Source of the DNA: Alectoria sarmentosa
Taxonomy: Eukaryota > Ascomycota > Lecanoromycetes > Lecanorales > Parmeliaceae
DNA: 64,000 nt
Reading direction: 5' to 3'
Assembly (NCBI GenBank): GCA_009733775.1
Contig: WOGZ01000143.1
Span: 19,085-83,084, forward strand
The notes under the pieces are model-generated. The model had not been told where the DNA came from. It saw only the letters and a program-made list of their open reading frames with translations, and made no database searches. Shown here piece after piece: positions 44,883 to 55,328 of this stretch. The position numbers were made by a program, and so were the translations under genes. Numbering within the stretch: the first letter of the stretch is position 1; the number at the start of each line of letters is the position of its first letter.

Positions 44883-45903
44883 ATGAGTCCTCCGAGCTCA
44901 TCTCAAGGTAAGCATGATCAATAGACAGAGCTGTCTTCTACCCTTCTATTGATGACGCCTCCAGAGGATGACCATCTGATCCAAGACACCACTCCTCCAC
45001 AATCTCTCTGCAGCGAACCCTCAGCCAGCCAAACCTTCACCCTTGACAATGGTGATACCATCGGCTATTCGACCTGCGGTCCCGCTTCCAATGACCCCTT
45101 CTTCACGGCCTGGTCCACAAATGCATGGTCTCTTCTTCCACTCACTCGCTGAAGTAATAGGCGCCTGGATCATCTGCCCTGATCGCTCCGGTATCGGCCT
45201 GTCCTCTCCGTCACCTAATTGTACATTACTCGACTACCCCAATATCATCGCTCAACTCGCACGGCATCTTGACCTCAACACTTACCGTATCCTTGGCTGG
45301 TCGGGCGGAGGACCGTTCGCGCTGGCGTGCGCGAAAGTTCTGCCGAGGGAGCAATTACTGCGAGTCGGTGTCTTAGTAGGAATGGGACCGGCTGATACGG
45401 ACTGGGATGTTCTGCGAACCACGTACAAAATCTTGTTTCGTTTCACTATATCATTCCCTAGGCTCATGCGTCCACTCCTCAAATGGACCATCGTGCAAAA
45501 AGCTCAGGATCCAGATCGCGAAGTTCTTCGAATTTATATGAAAGGCCAGGTACAATGGGTGCGAGGGCAAGAGAAAGAAGACTAGGAAGATCCACTTGCG
45601 GCGGATCCAGGCGCAACGGAGATTAAGATTGAAAGTACACGTGAGTCTTTTCGACAGGGGGCTGATGGCTTCATTCAAGAAGGACAGCTCCTGCTAGAGC
45701 CATGGGGGTTTGAGTTGGAGAGTCTGGAGGCGGAGGTGATGCTTTGGTATGGGACGGCGGATATCAATGTGCCTAGCCTTGTTGGGAGGGAGATGGCGAA
45801 GACATTGAAGAAGGCGGAGTTGAAGGAGTATGAAGGGGTCACACATTTCACCATCTTTAAGCATCACGCAAAGGAGATCCTGAGGGACTTACTGCAAGAC
45901 TGA
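44883..45903 (+). pseudogene. alpha/beta-hydrolase gene, broken
   Basis: Exon 1 is 44883-44907 (MSPPSSSQ), the intron 44908-44964 has donor GTAAGC, and exon 2 starts at 44965. The conserved N-terminal strand TFTLDNGDTIGYSTCG is followed by two frame changes within about 25 bp around 45095-45118, next to C and G runs, just where the oxyanion HG motif belongs. The main frame then gives PDRSGIGLSSPSP, the nucleophile elbow GWSGGG (Ser) and, after an in-frame TAG at 45583-45585, the acid region LWYGTADINVPSLVG (Asp) and EGVTHFTIF (His). The catalytic triad is therefore visible across the breaks. The substrate is unknown. The TAG may derive from CAG by C-to-T change. Confidence 0.75.
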
Positions 45904-47635
45904 AGAGATTTGGGGCCTGAACTCAAAGAAGGAAGCCTATTGTTTCGCTACAACAATATTCTTTATGACTTTTGAATTCGCGAGCAGGTCGTGATGCTGC
46001 CTGAAATCCATCTCATCATTAGTGTGTATGTCTGCCTACCGAGTGTTTGTTATAATACACGAAACGTCCCTTGTTCTGGATGACTTGCGGCAATATGCGT
46101 TCTAGTGCAGAGTTGATTAAGAAAAGCACTAGACGCCCCCTTTCAGCTAGTCAACAGATGGATCTTTGCTCTCCTACTAGACGAAGCTGAGCAAGTCCTC
46201 TATCTCTTCAAAGTGCTCGGTATACCCGCTGAAAGAGACAGCTTATCTTCCTTTAGGCTCCGAGTAAGCAGGACCTCAAAAAGAATGCGATCGTGAGTGT
46301 TTTCTTGCGGGTGCTGGATTACTACTCCAGGACCAATTTCCTGAGAACACCACTTAAGGTCGAGGCGATGAACATCGATCGCGCTCGGAAGACGTGGGCG
46401 AAAATATTGAAAACGATCCACAAAAACGCGGAAAGATCATCTAGTTCGCAGAAGAACGTTCCACTGGTTTGGAAAGGCCCTACAAACAGTATAATGACAT
46501 GAACTGTTTGGATCCTGGGGCTGTAGTCGGAGGGTCGGAGGTACCGTTCAACTTCTCGGCACCGGATGGCGGGACGCATGCAGATTTCCAGTACAGTGCG
46601 TGTATCTGCGCTAACAGTCTAAATCAGACGGCCTTGAGTGGGTTGCCAGCTTGTCCGAATCCTGGGTGCGGTTGACTCAATCTACTTTGGGAAAAGTGAA
46701 GCGGTTCGATGTGGACGGGGCATGATAGGAGGAGGCGTGGCTTTGAACAACTTTGAGCGGGTGTGATATCGAGAACGAGGAACTTGATGTGAAAGACGAA
46801 CGATGCTTGGCTGCGCTGCCTTATTAAATTAGGACAGTGTAAGGTCCAGCGTTGTTTGCACACCCTCGAAGACTTCAAAAAGCGCGAGTTTGCGAAGCGC
46901 CTCTGATTCTCCTACTGTACTCATTGCGTGTCCCTCGCGGGCGTTCATTTTAGTGTAAGCCAGGGTGAGACAGGGTGGGGAAGGGTGACAGAATTTTATC
47001 CTAAAGCGCTTATGTATAAAAAAGGAACACTCATCCAAATAGGCCCCCCCTCACACTTCGCTTCTTTTTCCTTAGACCATCTAGACGAATTGAGAAATTT
47101 TGGTTGTTCCTTTCTAGCCCAAGAGGTTGTGCAAATACGACCACGCTTAATAAATAGCCTTTGAGCGAACACATAATGAATACAGGACGAAAGAGAGGAC
47201 CTATGATCGAGTGAGAGAGAGAAGAAAATACAAGAGAAAATCTGAAAAAGAGACTGGAACGGAGAGCTTGATGGGATTGGCGTGAAGGGTAATATGGGGC
47301 TTTTTGGTTTTCAGATGAATGCGACAGTCGGAGAAGAGGGACTACGTTTGTTAGTTCGCTATATAGTGGGACTGTAGGTTAGTGAGTCGCATAGTAGAAT
47401 CGAGCGCAGACCCGCGGCAGCAAGATTGACATATATGATAGAATGGTTTCATTTGAACAGCCCTCAGCTTACACTCAGGCCTCTCGCGCAGCAGGACATG
47501 AGAGGAGAAGGAAGCCACTTTATGAAATCGCTGTCAATACTGTCTCACTCGAGACTACGGCTACGTCCACCTACCAGCCGTCACGCCTATGGAATTCCCA
47601 TGCTCTTCCTCGTTCCTCGGCGTCGTCTCAACGCG
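45904..47635. other. intergenic with one possible exon remnant
   Basis: No complete gene. The plus frame at 46469-46675 contains MNCLDPGAVVGGSEVPFN and FQYSACICANSLNQ, with paired cysteines that look like the end of a secreted protein, but there is no start or upstream exon that I can connect. The rest shows nothing. Confidence 0.35.
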
Positions 47636-49183
47636 TCAGTCCTCTCGACCCGTATCCCCCTTTCCTTCCTCCAAATCTCGGCCCATCCCACCCCGTCCGT
47701 CCTTCAAGTCCCCTAATTCTGCCCCATACCTCCCATGCATCTCTCCCGTCATTCCGTCATCTGCTCTCTCACCCACCTCATTAAGCGTCACATACTGCCG
47801 CTTAAGCTCAATGCGCTCGTCGTCCTCATTGGAACCCGTCAAGCGATCTATTTTTCTCGTGAACGGGATTTTCCGCTTTGAGGCAGCATCGGCGGTATCG
47901 CTCGAGCGGCCGGAGCCAGGAGCGAAGGGTTTCCTGAAGCCGTAATTGGTCTTGGATGCAGTGGAGTAGGAGAATGTGGCGCGGACCTTGGGGCCGAAAT
48001 GCTGGAAGAATCGGGGGATGACGGGCAGGCAGCTGATGACGATCCCGATCGCAAGCTCGACGTAGGTCCAGACGCCGAACAGGACAATGTTGTAGCTGAA
48101 ATCGGGGGACTGGGTGACGCTCCAGGTGTAGTAGGTTCGGATAATGGCGGCTATGCAAGCGCTAGGAATGGCGTGTGAGCAAGGTTTCGTCTGAAACTTT
48201 GGCAATATGTGCCAAGAGCGGCAGAGGAGAAGAGACGAGCAAAAAGTTGGTCATGAGGGTACTGTACCATAAGCCGGTCGCAAAGACCGCGGACACCAGT
48301 ATCTTCCTCCTCAGCGGAATCTGCAATCTCCACACGGACGGTAGCGGGAGAGCCAGTATTGCGAAATCCGACAGGCAGTTGAATAAGCCAGTAGCTTTCC
48401 AGATAGCGTCGACATCGAGACAGCGGCCATCGAGCCAAGGCATCCAACTCTTCTCGCGAGGCTTGCAGGCAAAGATGGCCGAGAATTCAAGGACAGAGTA
48501 CACTATTAGATTGACCAAGATGCAGAGATGAACTCCAACGAATATGAACATGTTGCCTTCGCGGTTTGGTGCGAAAATTCCGAGAAATTGGAGGAGTATG
48601 GAGAGTTTGATGAGGAAGATGACGGGTATATAAATGGCGCCTGCCACCGATACCCACTAATGATTGAAGCTCATCGTGAGTGATTATCATTCACAACGTT
48701 CCAAAGAATATATGACGTACGTATATGAGATGGGAAAGGGAATCGAGCGAAATATTCCACACGTGAGCTCCACTGCCATACTGCGCGGTCTTAACATATG
48801 GAAAGACCTGGACGATCTCACCCAGCTATCCTCGGTCAGTAGTGAATAGGTGAAATAAGCTTTTCAATAAGTCTTCTTACCCATGCCACGATGACAATGT
48901 CTACAAGTGTTTATTACCGCTGTGAGGAGAAGAAGGGGGGGAGCTGGGACTTACAATCCTCATACGCTCTGGACCGCATGAGATATATCTTAGTATATGT
49001 GCGAAGGAAAATTGCCAACGTTGAGCATGTGAGACCTAAAACGAGTACGAGAATCGTGTATCTGTTGACAGTGGATGGGTCGTTAAGATTTGGCGTCACG
49101 CCATGGGGAGGTGCTCCGGCGGGTCCATTGAGTAGAGCTTGGGTTTGCTGCTCCGCTGCTGGTGTGGTAGTTGTGGACGCCAT
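47636..49183 (-). CDS. fungal rhodopsin-domain integral membrane protein
   Basis: Exons on the minus strand: 49183-48955, 48900-48881 (a 20-nt micro-exon), 48825-48721, 48656-48268 and 48161-47636. They total 1269 nt, i.e. 422 residues, all in phase. The start is MASTTTTPAAEQQTQALLNG. Membrane helices include YTILVLVLGLTCSTLAIFLR, the GSGAHVWN loop (typical of this family before helix 3), VAGAIYIPVIFLIKLSILL, HLCILVNLIVYSVLEFSAI, CLSDFAILALPLPSVW, then RTYYTW and LFGVWTYVELAIGIVISCLP. This is the seven-helix 'rhodopsin domain' family of ascomycete membrane proteins (not retinal-binding opsins), common near secondary-metabolite and effector genes, with unknown function. The C-terminal tail is cytosolic and charged. 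Confidence 0.9.
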
Positions 49184-50344
49184 GGCTGTCAACGAAGCGA
49201 AGCTCGAAGAAAAATGATCTTTGGCAGTTGAATAGCGAAGAAAGTAGAAGACCTTATTTTTGTGCAACAGTCTGCGCATTCACACTTGCGCTAAGAACTT
49301 GATCCAGTGCTTACTCTCCACATCAATACTCAATAGCACAAGAGCATGACGGGGAAGGGGGAATGAAGAGTACAAACACTGAGTTCGGAGGTCAATGATC
49401 AGGCGAAATGGAGCAAGGAACACCTTGAAACCATGAGTAGGCGTAGACCATCGTTCCGTTGACCGGTGTGACTATAGCTCCGAAGCAGAAGCGGCACGGG
49501 CTACTCGATCGCCGAGTGGGATGTTCAATCCTTTCAATCCTTTCAATCCTGCTCGGAGAATAGCGATGAAGGGCTAGTTGAACAGGAATTCATGTCATGC
49601 CGTGAATTAGAGTAGTGCGGCATTTCGGACCGTTAGCACGCCCATTCTCCATTGTATCTTATTCCTCCACGTCAATACGATTTCCACGCCATTACAATGC
49701 CACCGCCGTACATCACAAGAAACCGCTCGTCCGCTGAATTGTTTTCTGGAAAGCGACGCCTGATTAACCTACTGTCGCATTGGTGGAATTCTGAAAAGCC
49801 TGTTGTTATTTGGACGGCCAGCGAGGCAACAAGAAATTCGCGAGGCCAATTACCTGTTGCCCAATCCGCAGGCCTCAGCCACTGCGTTCTGCAACTGCAA
49901 TGCCAAAAAGGCCGGGGGATAAATCCTCAGCAAAGGTTTTTGATACATGCGGTAAGCCGGCCGAAGGTGACAACGAAAAGCTCCGATCTTCATCCACTGG
50001 CTTGGATTTACCCCAAGGAATAAATTCTCACGCGTGTCATCGTTGGGTAACAATCCAAGATCCATGCCAATCGCACACTACTGGAGGATGCACAGGAATA
50101 TTTTCTCACCAAGAAAGACGTGCAATAAACTGAAGGATGCCTGCCGCAACGCCTGTGTCTTGCAGGAAGCTGAAGGGTGCTGCCTCATCCTGCAGCGACT
50201 CTTAGCCAATCGATCGGAGCACGATCAGATCACATATGATTTTGGAAACCTCAATCGCGTTTTGGTTTATCGATGTAGAGATACTTATCTAGAAACTTAG
50301 GGGGTAGGATGGGATAGTGGGGGCGGTCTATTGACAACGCAATC
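49184..50344. other. intergenic, no gene recognised
   Basis: Upstream of the rhodopsin-domain gene. A 9-bp unit TTTCAATCC is repeated three times at about 49530-49557. No gene supported. Confidence 0.45.
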
Positions 50345-50931
50345 GGGTTAGGTCAAGGCGCCCGATGGTCCAGACCATCAAATCGAACTACTAGTCCTTA
50401 GTGGTCTGGACTAGTCTAATAGACTAGTAGTCCGGACAGGTCCATGCTACTGAACGGACTACCATGGACTGGTTCAGTAGTATGGACGGACGGTCTGAAC
50501 CAATAGTCCAGATGGTCCATTTTGACTGCTGCATATCTGAGCATGATAGGCGTATATTTGGTAGCAATGTTATAGGGCTGATGTGATAGGGCTGACTGAG
50601 AACAGATTTTTCTCCGAGGCTCAGCACATTCATGTCACATTATTATTCGACAACCACAACATCAGTCTTAAGGCTACGACTATGGAGCTATTTGAATGCT
50701 TGAAGTCATGGTTTCGAATCGGCATCTTTACGGAGCAAGATTTACATGCTATTATCGATATTATGAATGAAGGACTTGGAGGAGTCTTTGGACCAGTAGG
50801 ACGGACGGTCCAACTGGATATGGACCAGTCCGACTGTGTGGACGGACTACGAACCGTTTATATAGCTTCAAATGGACCAGTTCAGGCCTTTGGACGGACG
50901 GTCTGGACCATCGGGCGCCTTGGGTTAGGTC
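50345..50931. mobile_element. Mutator-like MITE with 10-bp target duplication
   Basis: The element at 50355-50921 (567 bp) starts and ends with perfect 22-bp inverted repeats beginning AAGGCGCCCGATGGTCC. It is flanked on both sides by GGGTTAGGTC (50345-50354 and 50922-50931). A 10-bp target duplication points to the Mutator superfamily (family knowledge: usually 8-11 bp). The ends are dense in GGTCCA/GGACGG-type subrepeats that could fold into a long hairpin. An open frame at 50583-50981 overlaps the right end but has no transposase features, so the element is non-autonomous. Confidence 0.88.
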
Positions 50932-51212
50932 AGTGCTGTATTTATCACGGTGACTTGTTGTGCCGACTGGTATTGGACTAAATTTTGACTGCATATTGTG
51001 TGCATGTATACGATCGTTCGCGTACACCTCTTTTGGACTGTTCTGGAACCTCTCCTATAAAGTTCTTCTTTTGGATAGAGCATTGAACTTTGTATAGTAT
51101 ACAAATTCGGTACATCCACGTGACCAACGCCGTCAACACCTTCTCATCATCTCGTAACAGTCGACCCAGCCTGATCCACGGTCTTTTATCTATGACATTT
51201 CACACTCCTTTG
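50932..51212. other. short intergenic segment
   Basis: Between the MITE and the 3' end of the AflR-like gene. No feature. Confidence 0.4.
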
Positions 51213-53019
51213 TCAATCCTGGAATGAATTCCGCAAAGTCCCTTGCGCATCCGTAATCCTCGCAACAATCTTCTCCTTCAACACCATCCCCTGCTGCTCA
51301 ACCACCTGTACCGCGAGTTCCTGTAGACTACTAATACTCCGCGCCCACTGAATGTTGTAACTGGATTTACTCGAGCCCAACCGTGACGACAACGATGATG
51401 ACGACACGTCCATCATCATGCAGTGATACAGAGCAGAGTTCAAATTCTCCAGCTGGTGCGAAATGACTTGCAGGTGGATCAGCGACTCGAGCGAGGTGCC
51501 CGGCCGCACGTTGAAGCTGCCGATGGAGAAACAACATTCACCCGTAGTAGACACCTTCGGGGATTCGCAGGGGAATACCGTAGCGGACGGGGTAATGCTG
51601 ATGATGGCATCGTAGGCTGTGAGGATGCGCGTGTGGCAGGCCATTATGATGTAGAAGGCTGCGGCGCTGGGCACGGTAGAGGAGTAGTGGCAGTTGTCAA
51701 AGGTTTCTCTATGATTGAGGGGAAAGATGCTGGATTTGGGGGGGAGGGCGTGCGTGCTGCTGGGATCGGCACGGTTGGAGAGGGTGGAGCACCGGGAGGC
51801 TGGGCTGAGATTGGAAGACGATGGAAGGGTATGGTTTCTGGAGATGTGAGAGATGAATCGATCGGTGGCGCAGAAGAGCCTTCCGAGAGCGCTGGTGTTG
51901 TCTTGATGGGAAAGGTTGGGCTGCATAATCTCCTCCGAGCAGTCGTAGATTTGCTGTTGAATTTGTAGGAGACTTTCTAGGCTTTTTTGTTCGCTGAGTT
52001 GGCGATCTACGAGTTTGGAATCGCTGAGCTCCGGCGGTGATGAAGCTTGATAGAGTTTTGCGGAGCCGAAGGTAATGTCCCGGGTGTTTGGTTGAGCGGA
52101 TATAGAAGGGCGTGATTGTGCAGGTGGATTTTCTTTTGGGCGCGGGGTTTTTGCTGGGGTGGGAAGTGGAATTGTGCTTTGGGCCGTTGTGGTGCATGAA
52201 TTTTGTAGCGACGCCATTTCTGGCAGGCTTGCGTAGGCATTGTACCGGCCGAAGAAGTGGGTTGGAAACTCGTCAAATCTGTTTACGGCAACTTCTTCTG
52301 GTCTTTCTTCGGGTATGTCGCCATCGTTTGGGAATGCATAGCCATTTTGTCGAGCGGTATTCGCGAACACCATTACTGATGGACTTTCAGCTTCTTGCGA
52401 TATTCCTGTTGCTTAATATGAGTTCAGTACACAAACGATGATTTTGTTCGTTTCGGTGAGTCTCACGGCTCTTCGCTCCAACCCTACTAATGTCGTTGTC
52501 ATATATACCCGTGTCCATGGCATCCGCGAATCCCAAGTCAAAATCAATGTACTGGAGAAAGTCGTTCGTTACTATTGGGCTGGCAGAGTCAGCTACATCA
52601 CTGAGGGTAGTTGTGCCAGAGGCCTGAGATTTGTTGTAGGGCAATGGGCTCGCGCTCGAGCACCTGCTAGTCTGATCAACCAGTGCTCTAGCGCTTTCTC
52701 GATTTCCAAGTCGATCGTCCTCAAAATCGCTCTCTGAAGGCGTCCTCGTCTCCAAAGCCTTTGTTTTTGACTTGGACTTGGACTTCGAGGGGCTTGTATG
52801 AGAAGGCGCTCCTTCACCGGTATTGAGCTTTCGGGATTTGTTGGGCCGTCCCCTTCTTGGCGGAGTACTGATACGGCATCGTGCGCCTGCCTTTCAGCAT
52901 CGCACACATGGCTCGTGCAGATCTCCATCGGCGGGTCGTGGACAGCGGAGCTTCTGATCATGGCACCGATCACAGGCAAATCTCTTGACTTGCGTAGCTA
53001 TGCTCTGAGCAAATGACAT
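51213..53019 (-). pseudogene. AflR-type Zn2Cys6 regulator with stop in the zinc cluster
   Basis: Exon 1 runs 53019-52467, the intron 52466-52412 has donor GTGAGA, and exon 2 runs 52411-51213, joined in phase. The N terminus MSFAQSIATQVKRFACDRCH begins the zinc cluster: CDRCHDQKLRC, a nine-residue loop, then CVRC, an in-frame TGA at 52894-52896, then KAGARC. All six cysteines are present. The Gly/Arg/Pro linker RRGRPNK follows. Exon 2 holds the AflR-type C-terminal domain with AAFYIIMACHTRILTAYDA and SLESLLQIQQQIYDCSEEI. Such proteins activate secondary-metabolite genes. The stop removes everything after the fourth cysteine unless translation restarts downstream. The rest of the gene is otherwise intact, suggesting recent loss. 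Confidence 0.85.
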
Positions 53020-53475
53020 TGTGAAGGACGTAGTGTTGAGAGGGAGGCCTTCAAGCGGTCGTCAGCGTGGACAGAATACCCAAGATTGCGTTGACTGGGT
53101 AGCTAGTAGGATAGGAAGGCTCGTGGGGGTTTGTGGGTTCCGATCTGTCCGACACCCTCGTGTATGGTTGTGAGACCAAAGCTGGGCGAGGTGAAAAGAA
53201 AGGGATAAAGCCTTGATTTGGCGGAGAGATGCATGAGAAGGTGGGGTTGGATAAAAGATTCTGAAACAGTGAAGAAAGTTACGATGACACTATGTAATGG
53301 TTGATGTCGTAAAGAAGGATTTTCATTGATCCTATTTGTATTTGGTAGCCCCCAATTCGGGCGCAGCTTCAAGGCTCCGGGAATGCTGAGTGTATCTGGG
53401 ATGATGTTGAGGAGGCACAGGAGCCTTGATCCGAGACTTGGATTACTAGGATTGGGAAGGGAGATATATTGAAGC
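53020..53475. other. upstream region of the AflR-like gene
   Basis: No gene. It should include the former promoter. Confidence 0.4.
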
Positions 53476-53817
53476 AAGGTGCCCAATGATCCGCCTAATC
53501 CGTCCAGACGACCAAACCGGCCCAAAATGAAGCTCTTCACACTGTCCATGGTCCGTCCAAATGTCAGACGGTCCACGAATTTCGGGTAGTATCAAAATAT
53601 TTGATGCCATTCTCAAGAAAGCCTACCGCTCACTCCAGAAAGGTATGAACATTCATCGGCCCTATTGCTATCAAAAAGACACTCGATCATGTCAGACGTC
53701 AGTGATTCACCACAAAAATGCTCACACAAATCCAGATCTGGACTGGTCCATTGGACTGTCTGTCCGACCAGTACAACCGATATTCCAGAATCTGGGGGGC
53801 GGACCATCGGGCGCCTT
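53476..53817. mobile_element. second, shorter copy of the Mutator-like MITE
   Basis: The right end carries GGACCATCGGGCGCCTT, the same terminal sequence as the element at 50355-50921. The left end AAGGTGCCCAATGATCC differs from the perfect repeat by three transitions. It is 342 bp long, with no matching target duplication visible, and the interior is not obviously alignable to the first copy except near the ends. Confidence 0.7.
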
Positions 53818-55328
53818 GTCAGAAGAATTGACCTATTTTCGAAGCGGCAGTATTTTGTACAGATAATATTCTTTTTATATTGGAAGTAATATTGAGGATG
53901 AAGGATGAGAAAACAGTCGTGGAGAAAGTTGAGCATACGTCAGATGGGTTGAGAAGACAGTCTTGAAGTAGAATATGGGAGACTCTCAGCTCTGAGGTAT
54001 GTAAGGTACCTTATTTGCTTACTCACCTACCTGCTGCAGAGGTGCATTAGCGTTGCTGGTGGATGAGGCACGGATACGGATATGGTAGCCGGGCCCACGT
54101 TTCACATCGCTCATTCATCCTAGACAACATGTTCTATCCCTGCGCTCTCATCCTTTCGCTTTTTCGAGCACCCACTCACTCCAGCCCGTAACAATATCTA
54201 TTATATATAACCACGGTTCATGAACTTTACATCCTGACTGTAATAAAACAATAACGAAGTACTTGGACTAAAAGGAGTCCCGAAAAGTTGGACTTGGCTG
54301 TAGCCTTCAAGGTACTATTGAGTTGGTATTTAGTTCCCGGCGGCGAGAAATCACGACCCTTCAAAAGCTCTATCGAAGAAAGATTTGATGATAGATTTCG
54401 AGTTCTTGATATCATCTTTGATAGCGCAATAGAAAATTTCTTGTTAAAAGGGGCGATTGCCAAGATACCAGGTGACGAAGTAATATCAATTTAAATGTTC
54501 CAGCGCCAAGATTTGTGGGCACGCCGCTGGGAACTAAGTAATTACCGCACCGATATAAGTTGTAAGCGACTGCGAGGCTACACTGAAATTAGGCGCCTTT
54601 CAACGTTAGAAGTTCAACTGCGTAAGCTTAGATTTCTTTTGTTTCACGTATTTTCCGAAGTAAAGTACCTCATGGCTTACCTTACTGCCCAGCCGCTAGA
54701 CATGCAAATTGTGCTCTACCGGAGGCTAAATACAAATCTGCTCCAGAATCCAGGCCTGCCTTCAGCACAGCCATGCTTTCCTTGGCTGGCTGCTGTATTA
54801 GCGTATTGTCATAATTATTGAGCCGTGTCGCGTGTGCCATATGCAAGCTCATGCATATACAACGACACCAGACGATGTAATTGCAAAATGTCGCCGAGCC
54901 GGATGTTACTGTTGAACCGTGTCCTACTCCGAGTCGGCCGAATTATTCCCCCGACTACCTCTGGCATGCACTCACTATGTCTGCAGAAAGGTTACCACAG
55001 CTTTGAATCCGGTGAGCATACTAATGTATGATGTGATGTGATAAACAGCAAATTTCTCTCATTCTTCTGCTGGATACTAGCTCTATATTCCATCATTCCC
55101 TTCTACCCTTACCCTTACCCGATTCGCTCTAGCGTCCAGTGGCCTCGGCGCCTTCTCTCTCTTTACTTTCCTGCTCCAACTTTCCATCTTGCAGCAAAAT
55201 ACACTATCAATCTCGCGCCCGTCGAAAAAGCCAAGCCAACAGCGATCCTACTGAGACTCCCTCACTACTTTGTCTTCTGCCAATCTTCTTCTCACATCGA
55301 CCTTTCTGACCGTGATACCAAAGTTGTC
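53818..55328. other. intergenic, no gene recognised
   Basis: About 1.5 kb with short frames only. The segment from 55038 to 55328 is open in frame with the MFS gene but reads like translated 5' leader (CT-rich), so I treat it as UTR. Confidence 0.45.

Noticed and set aside
50583..50981. Transposase in the MITE
   Set aside because: The frame runs through the right inverted repeat and has no transposase motifs; too short.
55038..55328. N-terminal extension of the MFS protein
   Set aside because: In-frame but CT-rich leader-like sequence with no family similarity. The Met at 55329 gives the normal family length.
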